DNA from: Anaspis maculata
Taxonomy: Eukaryota > Arthropoda > Insecta > Coleoptera > Scraptiidae
Direction: 5' to 3'
DNA length: 64,000 nt
NCBI GenBank assembly: GCA_949128115.1
Contig: OX421963.1
Coordinates: forward strand, 85,259,602-85,323,601
The number at the start of each line of letters is the position of its first letter. Position 1 is the first letter of the stretch. The notes under the pieces were generated by a model, which was given only the letters and a program-made list of their open reading frames with translations, had not been told where the DNA came from and made no database searches. This document shows positions 10,991-23,000 of the stretch, in pieces. Position numbers and translations under genes: made by a program.

Positions 10991-11251
10991 GTGAAAACAC
11001 TGAACGAAACTTTGCAAGGTTTGACGGTGAACTGGATCGAAGAAATTCCGCTCGATGCTATGTGGCGAAACCACCCCCTCCTGAAATTAAAATCTCTAAA
11101 TTTGCAAGACGCATCCATTGGTCGTATACCTGCACAGATATGCCGGACCGGGGGGATGGCTCTCCTGCCATTGGTTAAATATTTCTTCCTATATTCCCAC
11201 ATCCAGCGGGGGTTTTTTTTTTTTCGATTTTTTTTTTATATCCTATTTTGA
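10991..11251 (+). other. Open frame of doubtful coding status
   Basis: The plus strand stays open for about 86 codons from a GTG, reading LNETLQGLTVNWIEEIPLD and later SLNLQDASIGRIPAQIC, before running into a T-rich tract. The first 55 codons look protein-like, and a possible acceptor (TCCTGCTTAAAAG) precedes them. There is no ATG start and no recognised family, and the opposite strand is also open. It could be an internal exon of an unannotated gene or chance. Confidence 0.2.
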
Positions 11252-11555
11252 GACTGTTTCTAAAATCTCATATCCCTGCTTTTACGTTTCATATGTTGAA
11301 AGGTTTTTTTCTTTTTTATTGAAAATGCAAGAATTTTTTTTTTCTCATTTTTATTTAAAGCTTTAATACGATTACATCATTACCATCATTACATTATCAT
11401 TAAAATTAAAATCATCAGCACTGCTATGTTCTAATTAGGCTAACCTAAATATAGACGAAATTGACTATTGAAAAATAAAATGTTACATTATAAACTTATC
11501 TAATTTAACAGGTTCGGATACAATAATGCTGTAGAAATATCCGGCGCCGGGGACA
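11252..11555. other. AT-rich stretch with poly-T tracts, no gene seen
   Basis: Repeated T runs of 7-10 bases and ATTA/CATT words. It forms the 3' flank of the minus-strand gene ending at 11556. No open frame or RNA gene is apparent. Confidence 0.6.
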
Positions 11556-11867
11556 CTAGTTGCAATATTTCTGCAGCAGCTCTTCGCTGATAAACGGCCT
11601 AAGCCGCTTTAATCGTGGCCCCAGCCCTATATCTTGAATTAGTTCGCAAAAATGATCCAGAGAAATCTGTGATTGTATGAAACGTTCACAGATTTCTCCA
11701 CCCGCGCGAGCCGTGTTCGAAAGGTTTTCGTATCTTGCCAACTTGTCCGGACAATATACCCGGTTCAGCGCCCTGTCGGCCTCCAGCTCTTCTTCGTCTA
11801 GGTACCGCTGCATGCTCTTCACACTCTCTTTAACATCTGTTGGGGGATCACGTCGAAGTTGCCACAT
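11556..11867 (-). CDS. 103-residue unrecognised charged helical protein
   Basis: Starts at the ATG at 11867 (MWQLRRDPPTDVKES) and stops at TAG (11558-11556). The sequence is rich in Glu, Leu and Arg: an acidic stretch RYLDEEELEADRAL at about residues 21-34, then ICERFIQSQISLDHFCELIQ and RLKRLRPFISEELLQKYC at the end. The pattern suggests four or five short helices. I considered a small helical-bundle (death-fold-like) domain but see no defining motif. A plausible acceptor (TTTCTCTCATTAG) ends 1 bp before the ATG and a donor (AAAC|GTAAGC) lies at 11933, so a 65-bp intron probably sits in the 5' UTR. An in-frame stop upstream supports this ATG as the start. Confidence 0.5.
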   Translation of the reverse strand: MWQLRRDPPTDVKESVKSMQRYLDEEELEADRALNRVYCPDKLARYENLSNTARAGGEICERFIQSQISLDHFCELIQDIGLGPRLKRLRPFISEELLQKYCN

Positions 11868-11868
11868 G

Positions 11869-11933
11869 CTAATGAGAGAAAGAAGCCAAGTTAACGAATG
11901 ATTTGAAATTATTTTGAGGTGAAAATAGCTTAC
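11869..11933 (-). other. Candidate 65-bp 5'-UTR intron
   Basis: On the minus strand CTGCAAAC|GTAAGC at 11933 and TTCTCTCATTAG ending at 11869 form good GT-AG borders directly upstream of the ATG of the 103-residue protein. No Met lies in frame between the upstream stop and that ATG. Confidence 0.5.
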
Positions 11934-12117
11934 GTTTGCAGAGATGGTATTGAAGCTCCACAGTACTTGACTTGTAGGGATCGACCTGATGATGATTACG
12001 CTCGCTCGCGGGTGATGTTTTTACATCTGCTTTGGTATAGGGCGATTGCTTTAGGTATGGAGGGTGCGAACTCTTCTAGTTCTCGGGATCCTAGTTCGAT
12101 GATGAAAGAGTTGAGAT

Positions 12118-12297
12118 GACGAATGCGAACGTTAGCATCTATGATCGGGTTGATGATGATGATGTTTGACGATGATCACGTTGATGAAAGTAGATGAGAC
12201 GACGATTGCGAACGCTAACATCTATGATCGGGGGGTTGATGACGTTGATGATTGATGATGATGATGATGATGATACTGGTGATGGTAATGATGATCA
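12118..12297 (+). repeat. GAT-rich degenerate tandem repeat
   Basis: An approximately 80-bp unit occurs twice. The shared core GCGAACGYTARCATCTATGATCGG starts near 12125 and again near 12210, each followed by TTGATGATG-type runs. It ends in a (GAT)7-like tract. Two diverged copies plus a trinucleotide tract are visible; no coding frame is supported. Confidence 0.65.
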
Positions 12298-12299
12298 AC

Positions 12300-12880
12300 C
12301 TTCTCTATACTGGAATAAAAAAAAAAGAAAATAAAAAAATGAAATTACATGACCTAGGTGTCATTGTGGTGCCCAGGGAAAGAAAATAGTTTTTAATAAT
12401 CTAATGAGTAGTCACAAAAAATTATCTAAATAATTTCTTTTATTAGAATTTGCTTTAGTTGCAATTAAAAGTTATCAAATAGCCCTTCAGGTTTTAGACG
12501 TCAAGAAAAGCATTATTTTTATAACGAAGCCACGCAAAACTTATACTGATTAGACATAGAGAGCGACCAGGGAAGCGACGTTTTCCAAAGAACAGAATGA
12601 CGCATACTTGAAGTGGACGCACGTGCCATCGAACACAAAGGAAACTCAATCCGTGAGAAAAGACGCGAAGCGCAACATTCAAATATAATAAATCAAACCC
12701 ACATATAAACAAGTGTCAAGCGAGGTGTTAACTGAAACATTTCGCGGCAAAAGAGCGATAAATAAAAATCTAAATAAATCAAATACCGCTTGACAGTTGT
12801 TTATACAAACTGACAAGTTTAATGGTTCTGACGCACACCAGTAGAAAAAATCTCACGCGATGGACCACCCACCCAAAAAC
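12300..12880. other. Non-coding stretch between the GAT repeat and a TATA promoter
   Basis: AT-rich with A tracts, short frames on both strands only. A minus-strand frame at 12494-12712 is Phe-, Leu- and Cys-rich without motifs. No gene is supported. Confidence 0.45.
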
Positions 12881-12886
12881 TGGGCG

Positions 12887-12905
12887 GATATAAAAACCCC
12901 CCAAA
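12887..12905 (+). promoter_or_regulatory. TATA-type core promoter candidate
   Basis: GGGCGGATATAAAAACCC combines a GC-box-like GGGCGG with a strong TATA box, the clearest core promoter of the element. Downstream is a purine-rich leader of about 120 bp and then an ATG at 13047. A plus-strand transcript is implied, unlike the minus-strand genes on either side. Confidence 0.45.
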
Positions 12906-13046
12906 AATCGTGGAGGGACAATAGCTAGTAGACAATCAAGAGTAGAGCACCGACATCGAGAGCAAGTACAGCAACAAGCAAGACCGATAGAAGTTGATAG
13001 TTCCTGCCGCCCAAGGCGGTAGGAACAAGTAGTGACAGTACCGAAA

Positions 13047-13073
13047 ATGTGCCTCGAACCATCTCGCACTTTG
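13047..13073 (+). CDS. Possible short first coding exon after the TATA promoter
   Basis: GAAAATGTGCC gives an acceptable start context. Nine codons (MCLEPSRTL) are followed exactly by GTATGTACTT, a good donor. A possible acceptor (TTACTCAATAG, about 13260) would continue in frame for about 24 codons to TAA. The product would be a very small peptide of unknown function. Too little sequence is coding to be sure. Confidence 0.22.
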
Positions 13074-13390
13074 GTATGTACTTGTACACTTCACCCTTTT
13101 TAATCTGAAGATTGAACTGAATTAGTCTCTTCGTATGGTGTTTGTAGAATTATTATTATGATTGTTATTGTTTCCATAAGTACCAAGTTTTGTCTAAATT
13201 GCCTTTAGTCTTTATTTTTATTCACCCCTTTTGTATATTTCTCTTCTTTGTTACTCAATAGATATTTTATTTTGTTTCCATTTGTTTTCCTGACAAGCGA
13301 ACCCACGATGCCCAAGAGAAGGCCAGAGCTAATTAAAATGCTTCTTTGATTCAGATCAATTCAAATGATTCCTTGGTTGGTTCAGCTAAT
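13074..13390. other. T-rich spacer downstream of the short exon
   Basis: Pyrimidine-rich with several possible 3' splice sites on the plus strand and an AATAAA on the minus strand at 13271-13266 that could end the transcript of the 13391-13798 gene. Near the 13391 end it has a diverged repeat of TTCAGCTAATTCAAATGA/TTCAGATCAATTCAAATGA. No independent gene is seen. Confidence 0.45.
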
Positions 13391-13798
13391 TCAAATGAGT
13401 CCCTTGTTTTCAGTAGGTAGGTCATAGTTGTGAATGGGGTTCAATCCCGGCTCCATCACATCATACTTTCGCGAGATCGCTATCTCACCTTGCGCTGATG
13501 CAAATTCGAAGACTGGCGTCTCCATGGCTCCAGAGCCTTTCATCCCTCTGAATATGATCGACATATCGAGCTCGATCGTTTCCGCAATTTTTTGCGGTGT
13601 GAAAAACGTGTTAAACCGCGTGGGCAAGAAGAATTGGACGTTTTCAAGATGACATACGCGCCTTTCACCGTACCGTGTCGTCACACTTTTTATGTCAATA
13701 ATCTTATTGGGCTCTCCGACTGTTAGCTCTTTAGCCTTAATGAGAGGCTTATAAGCAGCACCCCGCGCAATATTATTCAGCTGGTTTACTAATTCCAT
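13391..13798 (-). CDS. 135-residue protein, possible OB-fold single-strand DNA-binding protein
   Basis: A single-exon frame from ATG at 13798 (MELVNQLNNIARG) to TGA at 13393-13391. The middle (about residues 27-65) alternates strand-like segments and turns: NKIIDIKSVTTRYGERRVCH, then VQFFLPTRFNTFF. This resembles short insect proteins tied to Polinton-like polymerases as I recall them, and an OB-fold barrel would fit. The C-terminal third is polar. In a protein-primed replication system a single-strand-binding protein is an expected partner of the polymerase. It is the outermost gene at the right end, facing inward as the polymerase does at the left end. The frame is clearly coding in character; the function is inferred. 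Confidence 0.6.
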   Translation of the reverse strand: MELVNQLNNIARGAAYKPLIKAKELTVGEPNKIIDIKSVTTRYGERRVCHLENVQFFLPTRFNTFFTPQKIAETIELDMSIIFRGMKGSGAMETPVFEFASAQGEIAISRKYDVMEPGLNPIHNYDLPTENKGLI

Positions 13799-13883
13799 TA
13801 TTTTTTAAAATGCAAGATACTCACTAGCAAAAAAATTTAGCCGGGAGGATTTCAGAGTCGAACTTTACTGACGCGAGTACGGT

Positions 13884-13925
13884 AGAAAACTAGCTATATG
13901 AAATTTCCGGGTTAACCCTTCAGAC
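13884..13925 (-). promoter_or_regulatory. Promoter-like block shared with the polymerase end
   Basis: On the minus strand it reads GTCTGAAGGGTTAACCCGG, AAATTTC, ATATAG and TAGTTTTCT, matching 3148-3187 (GTCTGAAGGACTGAACCGG, AAATTTC, GTATAG, AGTTTTC). It lies about 90 bp upstream of the ATG of the 135-residue protein. Confidence 0.45.
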
Positions 13926-14009
13926 GACTCGCTCCATCCCTCCTATGCATGAAATTTGGGAAAAATTACCCGATTGGTTGGGGCCCGATCGCCTGCTAGA
14001 CCACGAACA

Positions 14010-15051
14010 CCTGCTGGACGATGTTTTTCCCATATGCATATCGAGAGAAAGGGTTTTGTGTTTAAACCCGATTGGTCGCCGTGTTACTGAGTCCAACCCT
14101 TCAGGCCCCCGCGAAGATAAAAATTATTTCCTTCGTGGCCTGGCAGCTAACGTCGGAGAATGGTTTTTTTTTTTCTCCGTCGTCCTGACCGCCTCTGGCA
14201 CATCGAACGGTCAGGTAGGTTTTAATTAAGTCCCACGGTCCTCTAGCAATAAAAAATTTCCTAATTCGGAGATTCATATGCAGGAATGCCCGAGCATGGA
14301 AACGATGTTAGGGAGGGCTGGTCTTGCATCACAGATACCCTTAGAAACTCGACGAAAACACCTGCAGCGATAGACTGCATTTCATAAGACCCTTAATAAT
14401 TCGGGCATGTATGTGCGACCGCTCTGCATAGCTCGGAGGCAGGTGGGTTCTGACCAGCTCCCACGGTCCTCTTGCGAGAAAAGGACCTTAATTCGGTGAT
14501 TTACAAAACCATAAGCGAGCAATATCTAACCACCAGTTTCGTTCACCTTATCGAACAATTCCGGTTGCCACCGCCGCTCCCTACCCTCCACCCTCTGGCA
14601 GGGGATATCATACCAATACTGGATTCGAATATTTGAATTTTTGAATTGTGAAGAAGGTAGAAATGGCCGTACCTAGTCATGCGAAACTAATTTAGCTAAC
14701 TCGAAATCGCGGGTTAAAACACAGCTAAATGATGTACCGAGGTATCTATTACCCCCCGCCATCAAAAAAAAAAAAAACATCATGATGATTAGTACAACAG
14801 TTGACTATGTATCGGTTCATCTGTCCAGTGTATGTCGAGTTGTTTTGGTTAATACATTCCGACGTAGCGAGCATATAGAAAAATTAGATATCTCAGAAAA
14901 ATTAGGTACCTCATCTAATTTTTTTAAAACGTCGTGCGCCTCTCTCTAGGTAAGTAAGAGCACCGCACACGGATCTCTCTCAATCCTCTGCTCCCATATC
15001 TATTTCTAGCCGCACGGCGAAGCTTTGATACACAGAGATGTGGAGCGAAAT

Positions 15052-15099
<48 letters not shown>

Positions 15100-15864
15100 T
15101 GCAGCGCTCTTGCACCAATATGTGCAAGGACCTCCGAGCATCAGGACCTGCATGCGCAGGACCTACCTTGCGAGTCCTTCACATGCTCGATTGGAAGCAG
15201 ACATAAAACACGATCCGGCGGTTTTGTGCCGTGCGGATGCGGAGCTATAGCAGGTAAAATCGAGAAAGCGCCCAACGGCATAGGTAAACCGCGCGTCCGA
15301 ACTCGCACCGGCAGACCAGGTAACACCTCGAGCCGTACGCTCCATCTCGCTCCTTCAACCGCAGAACAAATGGAAACGACGAAGGTTCGAGTGAGAAGAG
15401 CATGTAAAAACCGAGCGCCAGAGGAGAAGACCTCCCGCTGTGCGCTTGGTCGACCTGTGTTAAGAGGATGGCAGCGCTTCATCTCGCTCTTACCAATATA
15501 GCGCAAACGGTGTCGGAAGAGGTGCGAGTGAGAAAGCGTGTTGGCACGGTCAGCTGCCGAGCTGAGTGCACTCGTCGTCGTCGCGCTCATTCATACCTCT
15601 GCATTATTTCCCGAGGCCGGTCTTACCTCCGGTGTTATTACCTCCTGCGTTATTACCGCCGTCGTAATTACCTCAATAATTAATGAACTCGGTTTCAGGA
15701 CCGCTTATCCATATCTTTCCCTCCGCGTCCGCCGTCGCAAATCGGAAGAGTGTACTGTAGAGTGGTATGACCACCGGTCTAATTACCGACGTCGTAATTT
15801 CATCCATTGTAATTACATCCTTAAGTAATGAGAGGTGATTTGGTCGCCTCCATCTCTATCTACT
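14010..15864 (-). repeat. Right terminal inverted repeat
   Basis: Inverted copy of 1191 to about 3050 with only scattered differences, such as the CTCGCACCTC versus CTAGCTCCTC change near 15523-15532 and tract-length changes. A long frame across it (15025-15501) begins in the CT-derived Ser-Leu repeat and is not preserved in the left copy, so it is not treated as a gene. Confidence 0.93.
15054..15096 (+). repeat. (CT)n microsatellite in the right TIR
   Basis: About 43 bp of CT, the mirror of the 52-bp GA tract in the left TIR. Confidence 0.95.
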
Positions 15865-15870
15865 ATTGTT
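15865..15870. repeat. Right target-site duplication ATTGTT
   Basis: ATTGTT follows CTCTATCTACT and then continues GTCCAAAAAG, exactly the satellite sequence expected after GACACAATTGTT in the unoccupied copies. Confidence 0.93.
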
Positions 15871-17050
15871 GTCCAAAAAGTTCAGGTTTTAACCCACGTG
15901 ACTTCAGGCTTCAACCCACGTGACTCCAGGCTTCAACCTACGTGACTTTCAAAACGATCGGTCACCACTTTTGGAGTTGGCAGCTATTTGTTCCACACGC
16001 AACATCTGACAAACGAACACAAATATCGAAGAAAAAAGACACAATTGTTATCCAAAAAGTTCAGGTTCTAACTCACGTGACTTCAGGTTTTAACCCACGT
16101 GACTTCAGGCTTCAACCCACGTGACTTTTAAAACGATCGGTCACCACTTTTGGAGTTGGCAGCTACTTGTTCCAAACGCAACACCTGACAAACGATCACG
16201 AATATCAAAAAAAAAGACACAATTGTTTTCCAAGAAGTTAAGTTTTTTACCCACGTGACTTCAGGCTTCAACCCACGTGACTTCAGGCTTCAACCCACGT
16301 GATTTTCAAAACGATCGGTCACCACTTTTGGAGTTGGCAGCTACTTGTTCCAAACGCAACATCTGACAAACGAACACGAATATCGAAAAAAAAAGACACA
16401 ATTGTTATCCAAAAAGTTCAGGTTTTGACCCACGTGACTTCAGGCTTCAACCCACGTGACTTCAGGCTTCAACCCACGTGACTTTTGAAACGATCGGTCA
16501 CCACTTTTGGAGTTGGCAGCTACTTGTTCCAAACGCAACACCTGAAAAACGAACACGAATATCAGAAAAAAAAAGACACAATTGTTATCCAAAAAGTTCA
16601 GGTTTTGACCCACGTGACTTCAGGCTTCAACCCACGTGACACCAGGCTCCAACCCACGTGACTTTCAAAACGATCGGTCACCACTCTTGGAGTTGGCAGC
16701 TACTTGTTCCAAACGCAACATCTGACAAACGAACACGAATATCGAAAAAAAAAGACACAATTGTTAACCAAAAAGTTTAGGTTTTAGCCCACGTGACTTC
16801 AGGCTTCAACCCACGTGACTACAGGCTTCAACCCACGTGACTATTGAAACAATCGGTCACCACTTTTGGAGATGGCAGCTACTTGTTCCAAACGCAACAT
16901 CTGACAAACGAACTCAAATATAAAAAAAAAGACACAATTGTCACCCAAAAAGTTCGGGTTCCAACCCACGTGACTTCAGGCTTCATCCCACGTGACTTCA
17001 GGCTTCGACCCACGTGATTTTTTAAACGATCGGTCACCACTTTTGGAGTT
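15871..17050. repeat. Satellite block paralogous to 25515-26690 and 31579-32755
   Basis: Follows the right target duplication and matches the two other blocks at constant offsets (9644 to the first). Shared signatures include TCAACCTACGTGACTTTC, GTTAAGTTTTTTACCC and the GAGATGGCAGC variant. Together with 1-1190 it forms the occupied counterpart of those blocks. Confidence 0.85.
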
Positions 17051-17054
17051 GGCA

Positions 17055-20000
17055 GCTACTTGTTCCAAACGCAACATCTGACAAACGAACACAAATATCA
17101 AAAAAAAAAGACACAATTGTTATCCTAAAAGTTCAGGTTTTGACCCACGTGACTTCAGGCTTCAACCCACGTGACTCCAGGCTTCAACCCACGTGACTTT
17201 TAAAACGATCGGTTACCACTTTTGGAGTTGGCAGCTACTTGTTCCAAACGCAACATCTGACAAACGAAGACAAATATCAAAAAAGAAGACACAATTGTTA
17301 TCCAAGAAGTTCAGGTTTTAACCCACGTGACTTCGGGCTTCAACCCACGTGCCTTCAGGCTTCAACCCACGTGACGTCAGGCTTCAACCCACGTGACTTC
17401 AGGCTTCAACCCACGTGACTTTTGAAAAGATCGGTCACCACTTTTGGAATTGGCAGCTACTTGTTCCAAACGCAACATCTGACAAACGAACACGAATATC
17501 AAAAGAGAAAAAGACACAATTGTTATCCAAGAAGTTCAGGTTTTAACCCACGTGACTTAAGGCTTCAACCCACGTGACTACAGGCTTCAACCCACGTGAC
17601 TTTTAAAACGATCGGTCACCACTTTTGGAGTTGGCAGCTACTTGTTCCAAACGCAACATCTGACAAACGAACACAAATATCGAAAACAAAAGACACAATT
17701 GTTATCTTAAAAGTTCAGGTTTTGACCCACGTGACTTCAGGCTTCAACCCACGTGACTCCAGGCTTCAACCCACGTGACTTTTAGAACGATCGGTTACCA
17801 CTTTTGGAGTTGGCAGCTACTTGTTCCAAACGCAACATCTGACAAACGAAGACAAATATCAAAAAAGAAGACACAATTGTTATCCAAGAAGTTCAGGTTT
17901 TAACCCACGTGACTTCGGGCTTCAACCCACGTGACTTCAGGCTTCAACCCACGTGACTTTTAAAACGATCGGTCACCACTTTTGGAATTGGCAGCTTCTT
18001 GTTCCAAACGCAACATCTGACAAACAAACACGAATATCGAAAAAAAAAGACACAATTTTTATCCAAAAAGTTCAGGTTTTGACCCACGTGACTTCAGACT
18101 TCAACCCACGTGACTCCAGGATTCAACCCACGTGACTTTTAAAACGATCGGTCACCACTTTAGGAGTTGGCAGCTACTTGTTCCAAACGCAACATCTTAC
18201 AAACGAACACGAATTTCGAAAAAAAAGACACAATTGTTATCCAAAAAGTTCAGGTTTTAACCCACGTGACTTCAGGCTTCAACCCACGTGACGTCAGGCT
18301 TTAAACCACGTGACTTTTGAAACGATCGGTCACCACTTTTGGAGTTGGCAGCTTCTTGTTCCAAACGCAACATCTGACAAACGAACACGAATATCGGAGA
18401 AAAAAGACACAATTGTTATCCAAAAAGTTCAGGTTTTAACCCATGTGACTTCAGGCTCCAACCCACGTGACTCCAGGCCTCAACCCACGTGACTCTTGAA
18501 ACGATCGGTCACCACTTTTGGAGTTGGCAGCTACTTGTTCCAAACGCAACATCTGACAAACGAACACGGATATCAAAAAAAAAAAGACACAATTGTTATC
18601 CAAAAAGTTGAGGTTTCAACCCACGTGACATCAGGCTTAAACCCACGTGACTTCAGGCTTCAACCCACGTGACTTTTAAAACGATCGGTCAACACTTTTG
18701 CAGTTGGCAGCTACTTGTTCCAAACGCAACATCTGACAAACGAACACAAATATCAAAAAAAAAAAGACACAATTGTTATCCTAAAAGTTCAGGTTTTGAC
18801 CCACGTGACTTCAGGCTTCAACCCACGTGACTCCAGGCTTCAACCCACGTGACTTTTAAAACGATCGGTTACCACTTTTGGAGTTGGCAGCTACTTGTTC
18901 CAAACGCAACATCTGACAAACGAAGACAAATATCAAAAGAGAAGACACAATTGTTATCCAAGAAGTTCAGGTTTTAACCCACGTGACTTCGGGCTTCAAC
19001 CCACGTGCCTTCAGGCTTCAACCCACGTGACGTCAGGCTTCAACCCACGTGACTTCAGGCTTCAACCCACGTGACTTTTGAAAAGATCGGTCACCACTTT
19101 TGGAATTGGCAGCTACTTGTTCCAAACGCAACATCTGACAAACGAACACGAATATCAAAAGAGAAAAAGACACAATTGTTATCCAAGAAGTTCAGGTTTT
19201 AACCCACGTGACTTAAGGCTTCAACCCACGTGACTACAGGCTTCAACCCACGTGACTTTTAAAACGATCGGTCACCACTTTTGGAGTTGGCAGCTACTTG
19301 TTCCAAACGCAACATCTGACAAACGAACACAAATATCGAAAACAAAAGACACAATTGTTATCCTAAAAGTTCAGGTTTTGACCCACGTGACTTCAGGCTT
19401 CAACCCACGTGACTCCAGGCTTCAACCCACGTGACTTTTAGAACGATCGGTTACCACTTTTGGAGTTGGCAGCTACTTGTTCCAAACGCAACATCTGACA
19501 AACGAAGACAAATATCAAAAAAGAAGACACAATTGTTATCCAAGAAGTTCAGGTTTTAACCCACGTGACTTCGGGCTTCAACCCACGTGACTTCAGGCTT
19601 CAACCCACGTGACTTTTAAAACGATCGGTCACCACTTTTGGAATTGGCAGCTTCTTGTTCCAAACGCAACATCTGACAAACAAACACGAATATCGAAAAA
19701 AAAAGACACAATTTTCATCCAAAAAGTTCAGGTTTTGACCCACGTGACTTCAGACTTCAACCCACGTGACTCCAGGATTCAACCCACGTGACTTTTAAAA
19801 CGATCGGTCACCACTTTAGGAGTTGGCAGCTACTTGTTCCAAACGCAACATCTTACAAACGAACACGAATTTCGAAAAAAAAGGCACAATTGTTATCCAA
19901 AAAGTTCAGGTTTTAACCCACGTGACTTCAGGCTTCAACCCACGTGACGTCAGGCTTTAAACCACGTGACTTTTGAAACGATCGGTCACCACTTTTGGAG

Positions 20001-23000
20001 TTGGCAGCTTCTTGTTCCAAACGCAACATCTGACAAACGAACACGAATATCGGAGAAAAAAGACACAATTGTTATCCAAAAAGTTCAGGTTTTAACCCAT
20101 GTGACTTCAGGCTCCAACCCACGTGACTCCAGGCCTCAACCCACGTGACTCTTGAAACGATCGGTCACCACTTTTGGAGTTGGCAGCTACTTGTTCCAAA
20201 CGCAACATCTGACAAACGAACACGGATATCAAAAAAAAAAAGACACAATTGTTATCCAAAAAGTTGAGGTTTCAACCCACGTGACATCAGGCTTAAACCC
20301 ACGTGACTTCAGGCTTCAACCCACGTGACTTTTAAAACGATCGGTCAACACTTTTGCAGTTGGCAGCTACTTGTTCCAAACGCAACATCTGACAAACGAA
20401 CACAAATATCAAAAAAAAAAAGACACAATTGTTATCCTAAAAGTTCAGGTTTTGACCCACGTGACTTCAGGCTTCAACCCACGTGACTCCAGGCTTCAAC
20501 CCACGTGACTTTTAAAACGATCGGTTACCACTTTTGGAGTTGGCAGCTACTTGTTCCAAACGCAACATCTGACAAACGAAGACAAATATCAAAAAAGAAG
20601 ACACAATTGTTATCCAAGAAGTTCAGGTTTTAACCCACGTGACTTCGGGCTTCAACCCACGTGCCTTCAGGCTTCAACCCACGTGACGTCAGGCTTCAAC
20701 CCACGTGACTTCAGGCTTCAACCCACGTGACTTTTGAAAAGATCGGTCACCACTTTTGGAATTGGCAGCTACTTGTTCCAAACGCAACATCTGACAAACG
20801 AACACGAATATCAAAAGAGAAAAAGACACAATTGTTATCCAAGAAGTTCAGGTTTTAACCCACGTGACTTAAGGCTTCAACCCACGTGACTACAGGCTTC
20901 AACCCACGTGACTTTTCAAACGATCGGTCACCACTTTTGGAGTTGGCAGCTACTTGTTCCAAACGCAACATCTGACAAACGAACACAAATATCGAAAACA
21001 AAAGACACAATTGTTATCCTAAAAGTTCAGGTTTTGACCCACGTGACTTCAGGCTTCAACCCACGTGACTCCAGGCTTCAACCCACGTGACTTTTAGAAC
21101 GATCGGTTACCACTTTTGGAGTTGGCAGCTACTTGTTCCAAACGCAACATCTGACAAACGAAGACAAATATCAAAAAAGAAGACACAATTGTTATCCAAG
21201 AAGTTCAGGTTTTAACCCACGTGACTTCGGGCTTCAACCCACGTGACTTCAGGCTTCAACCCACGTGACTTTTAAAACGATCGGTCACCACTTTTGGAAT
21301 TGGCAGCTTCTTGTTCCAAACGCAACATCTGACAAACAAACACGAATATCGAAAAAAAAAGACACAATTTTTATCCAAAAAGTTCAGGTTTTGACCCACG
21401 TGACTTCAGACTTCAACCCACGTGACTCCAGGATTCAACCCACGTGACTTTTAAAACGATCGGTCACCACTTTAGGAGTTGGCAGCTACTTGTTCCAAAC
21501 GCAACATCTTACAAACGAACACGAATTTCGAAAAAAAAGACACAATTGTTATCCAAAAAGTTCAGGTTTCAACCCACGTGACTTCAGGCTTCAACCCACG
21601 TGACGTCAGGCTTTAAACCACGTGACTTTTGAAACGATCGGTCACCACTTTTGGAGTTGGCAGCTTCTTGTTCCAAACGCAACATCTGACAAACGAACAC
21701 GAATATCGGAGAAAAAAGACACAATTGTTATCCAAAAAGTTCAGGTTTTAACCCATGTGACTTCAGGCTCCAACCCACGTGACTCCAGGCCTCAACCCAC
21801 GTGACTCTTGAAACGATCGGTCACCACTTTTGGAGTTGGCAGCTACTTGTTCCAAACGCAACATCTGACAAACGAACACGGATATCAAAAAAAAAAAGAC
21901 ACAATTGTTATCCAAAAAGTTGAGGTTTCAACCCACGTGACATCAGGCTTAAACCCACGTGACTTCAGGCTTCAACCCACGTGACTTTTAAAACGATCGG
22001 TCAACACTTTTGCAGTTGGCAGCTACTTGTTCCAAACGCAACATCTGACAAACGAACACAAATATCAAAAAAAAAAAGACACAATTGTTATCCTAAAAGT
22101 TCAGGTTTTGACCCACGTGACTTCAGGCTTCAACCCACGTGACTCCAGGCTTCAACCCACGTGACTTTTAAAACGATCGGTTACCACTTTTGGAGTTGGC
22201 AGCTACTTGTTCCAAACGCAACATCTGACAAACGAAGACAAATATCAAAAGAGAAGACACAATTGTTATCCAAGAAGTTCAGGTTTTAACCCACGTGACT
22301 TCGGGCTTCAACCCACGTGCCTTCAGGCTTCAACCCACGTGACGTCAGGCTTCAACCCACGTGACTTCAGGCTTCAACCCACGTGACTTTTGAAAAGATC
22401 GGTCACCACTTTTGGAATTGGCAGCTACTTGTTCCAAACGCAACATCTGACAAACGAACACGAATATCAAAAGAGAAAAAGACACAATTGTTATCCAAGA
22501 AGTTCAGGTTTTAACCCACGTGACTTAAGGCTTCAACCCACGTGACTACAGGCTTCAACCCACGTGACTTTTAAAACGATCGGTCACCACTTTTGGAGTT
22601 GGCAGCTACTTGTTCCAAACGCAACATCTGACAAACGAACACAAATATCGAAAACAAAAGACACAATTGTTATCCTAAAAGTTCAGGTTTTGACCCACGT
22701 GACTTCAGGCTTCAACCCACGTGACTCCAGGCTTCAACCCACGTGACTTTTAGAACGATCGGTTACCACTTTTGGAGTTGGCAGCTACTTGTTCCAAACG
22801 CAACATCTGACAAACGAAGACAAATATCAAAAAAGAAGACACAATTGTTATCCAAGAAGTTCAGGTTTTAACCCACGTGACTTCGGGCTTCAACCCACGT
22901 GACTTCAGGCTTCAACCCACGTGACTTTTAAAACGATCGGTCACCACTTTTGGAATTGGCAGCTTCTTGTTCCAAACGCAACATCTGACAAACAAACACG

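Noticed and set aside
12660..13330. Solo LTR containing the TATA box
   Set aside because: No paired TG...CA ends with a short flanking duplication could be identified, so it is left as a promoter candidate only.
15025..15501. A 158-codon frame in the right TIR with a Ser-Leu repeat
   Set aside because: The Ser-Leu part is just the CT microsatellite. The left TIR copy has a different tract length that breaks the frame, and no recognisable domain follows.
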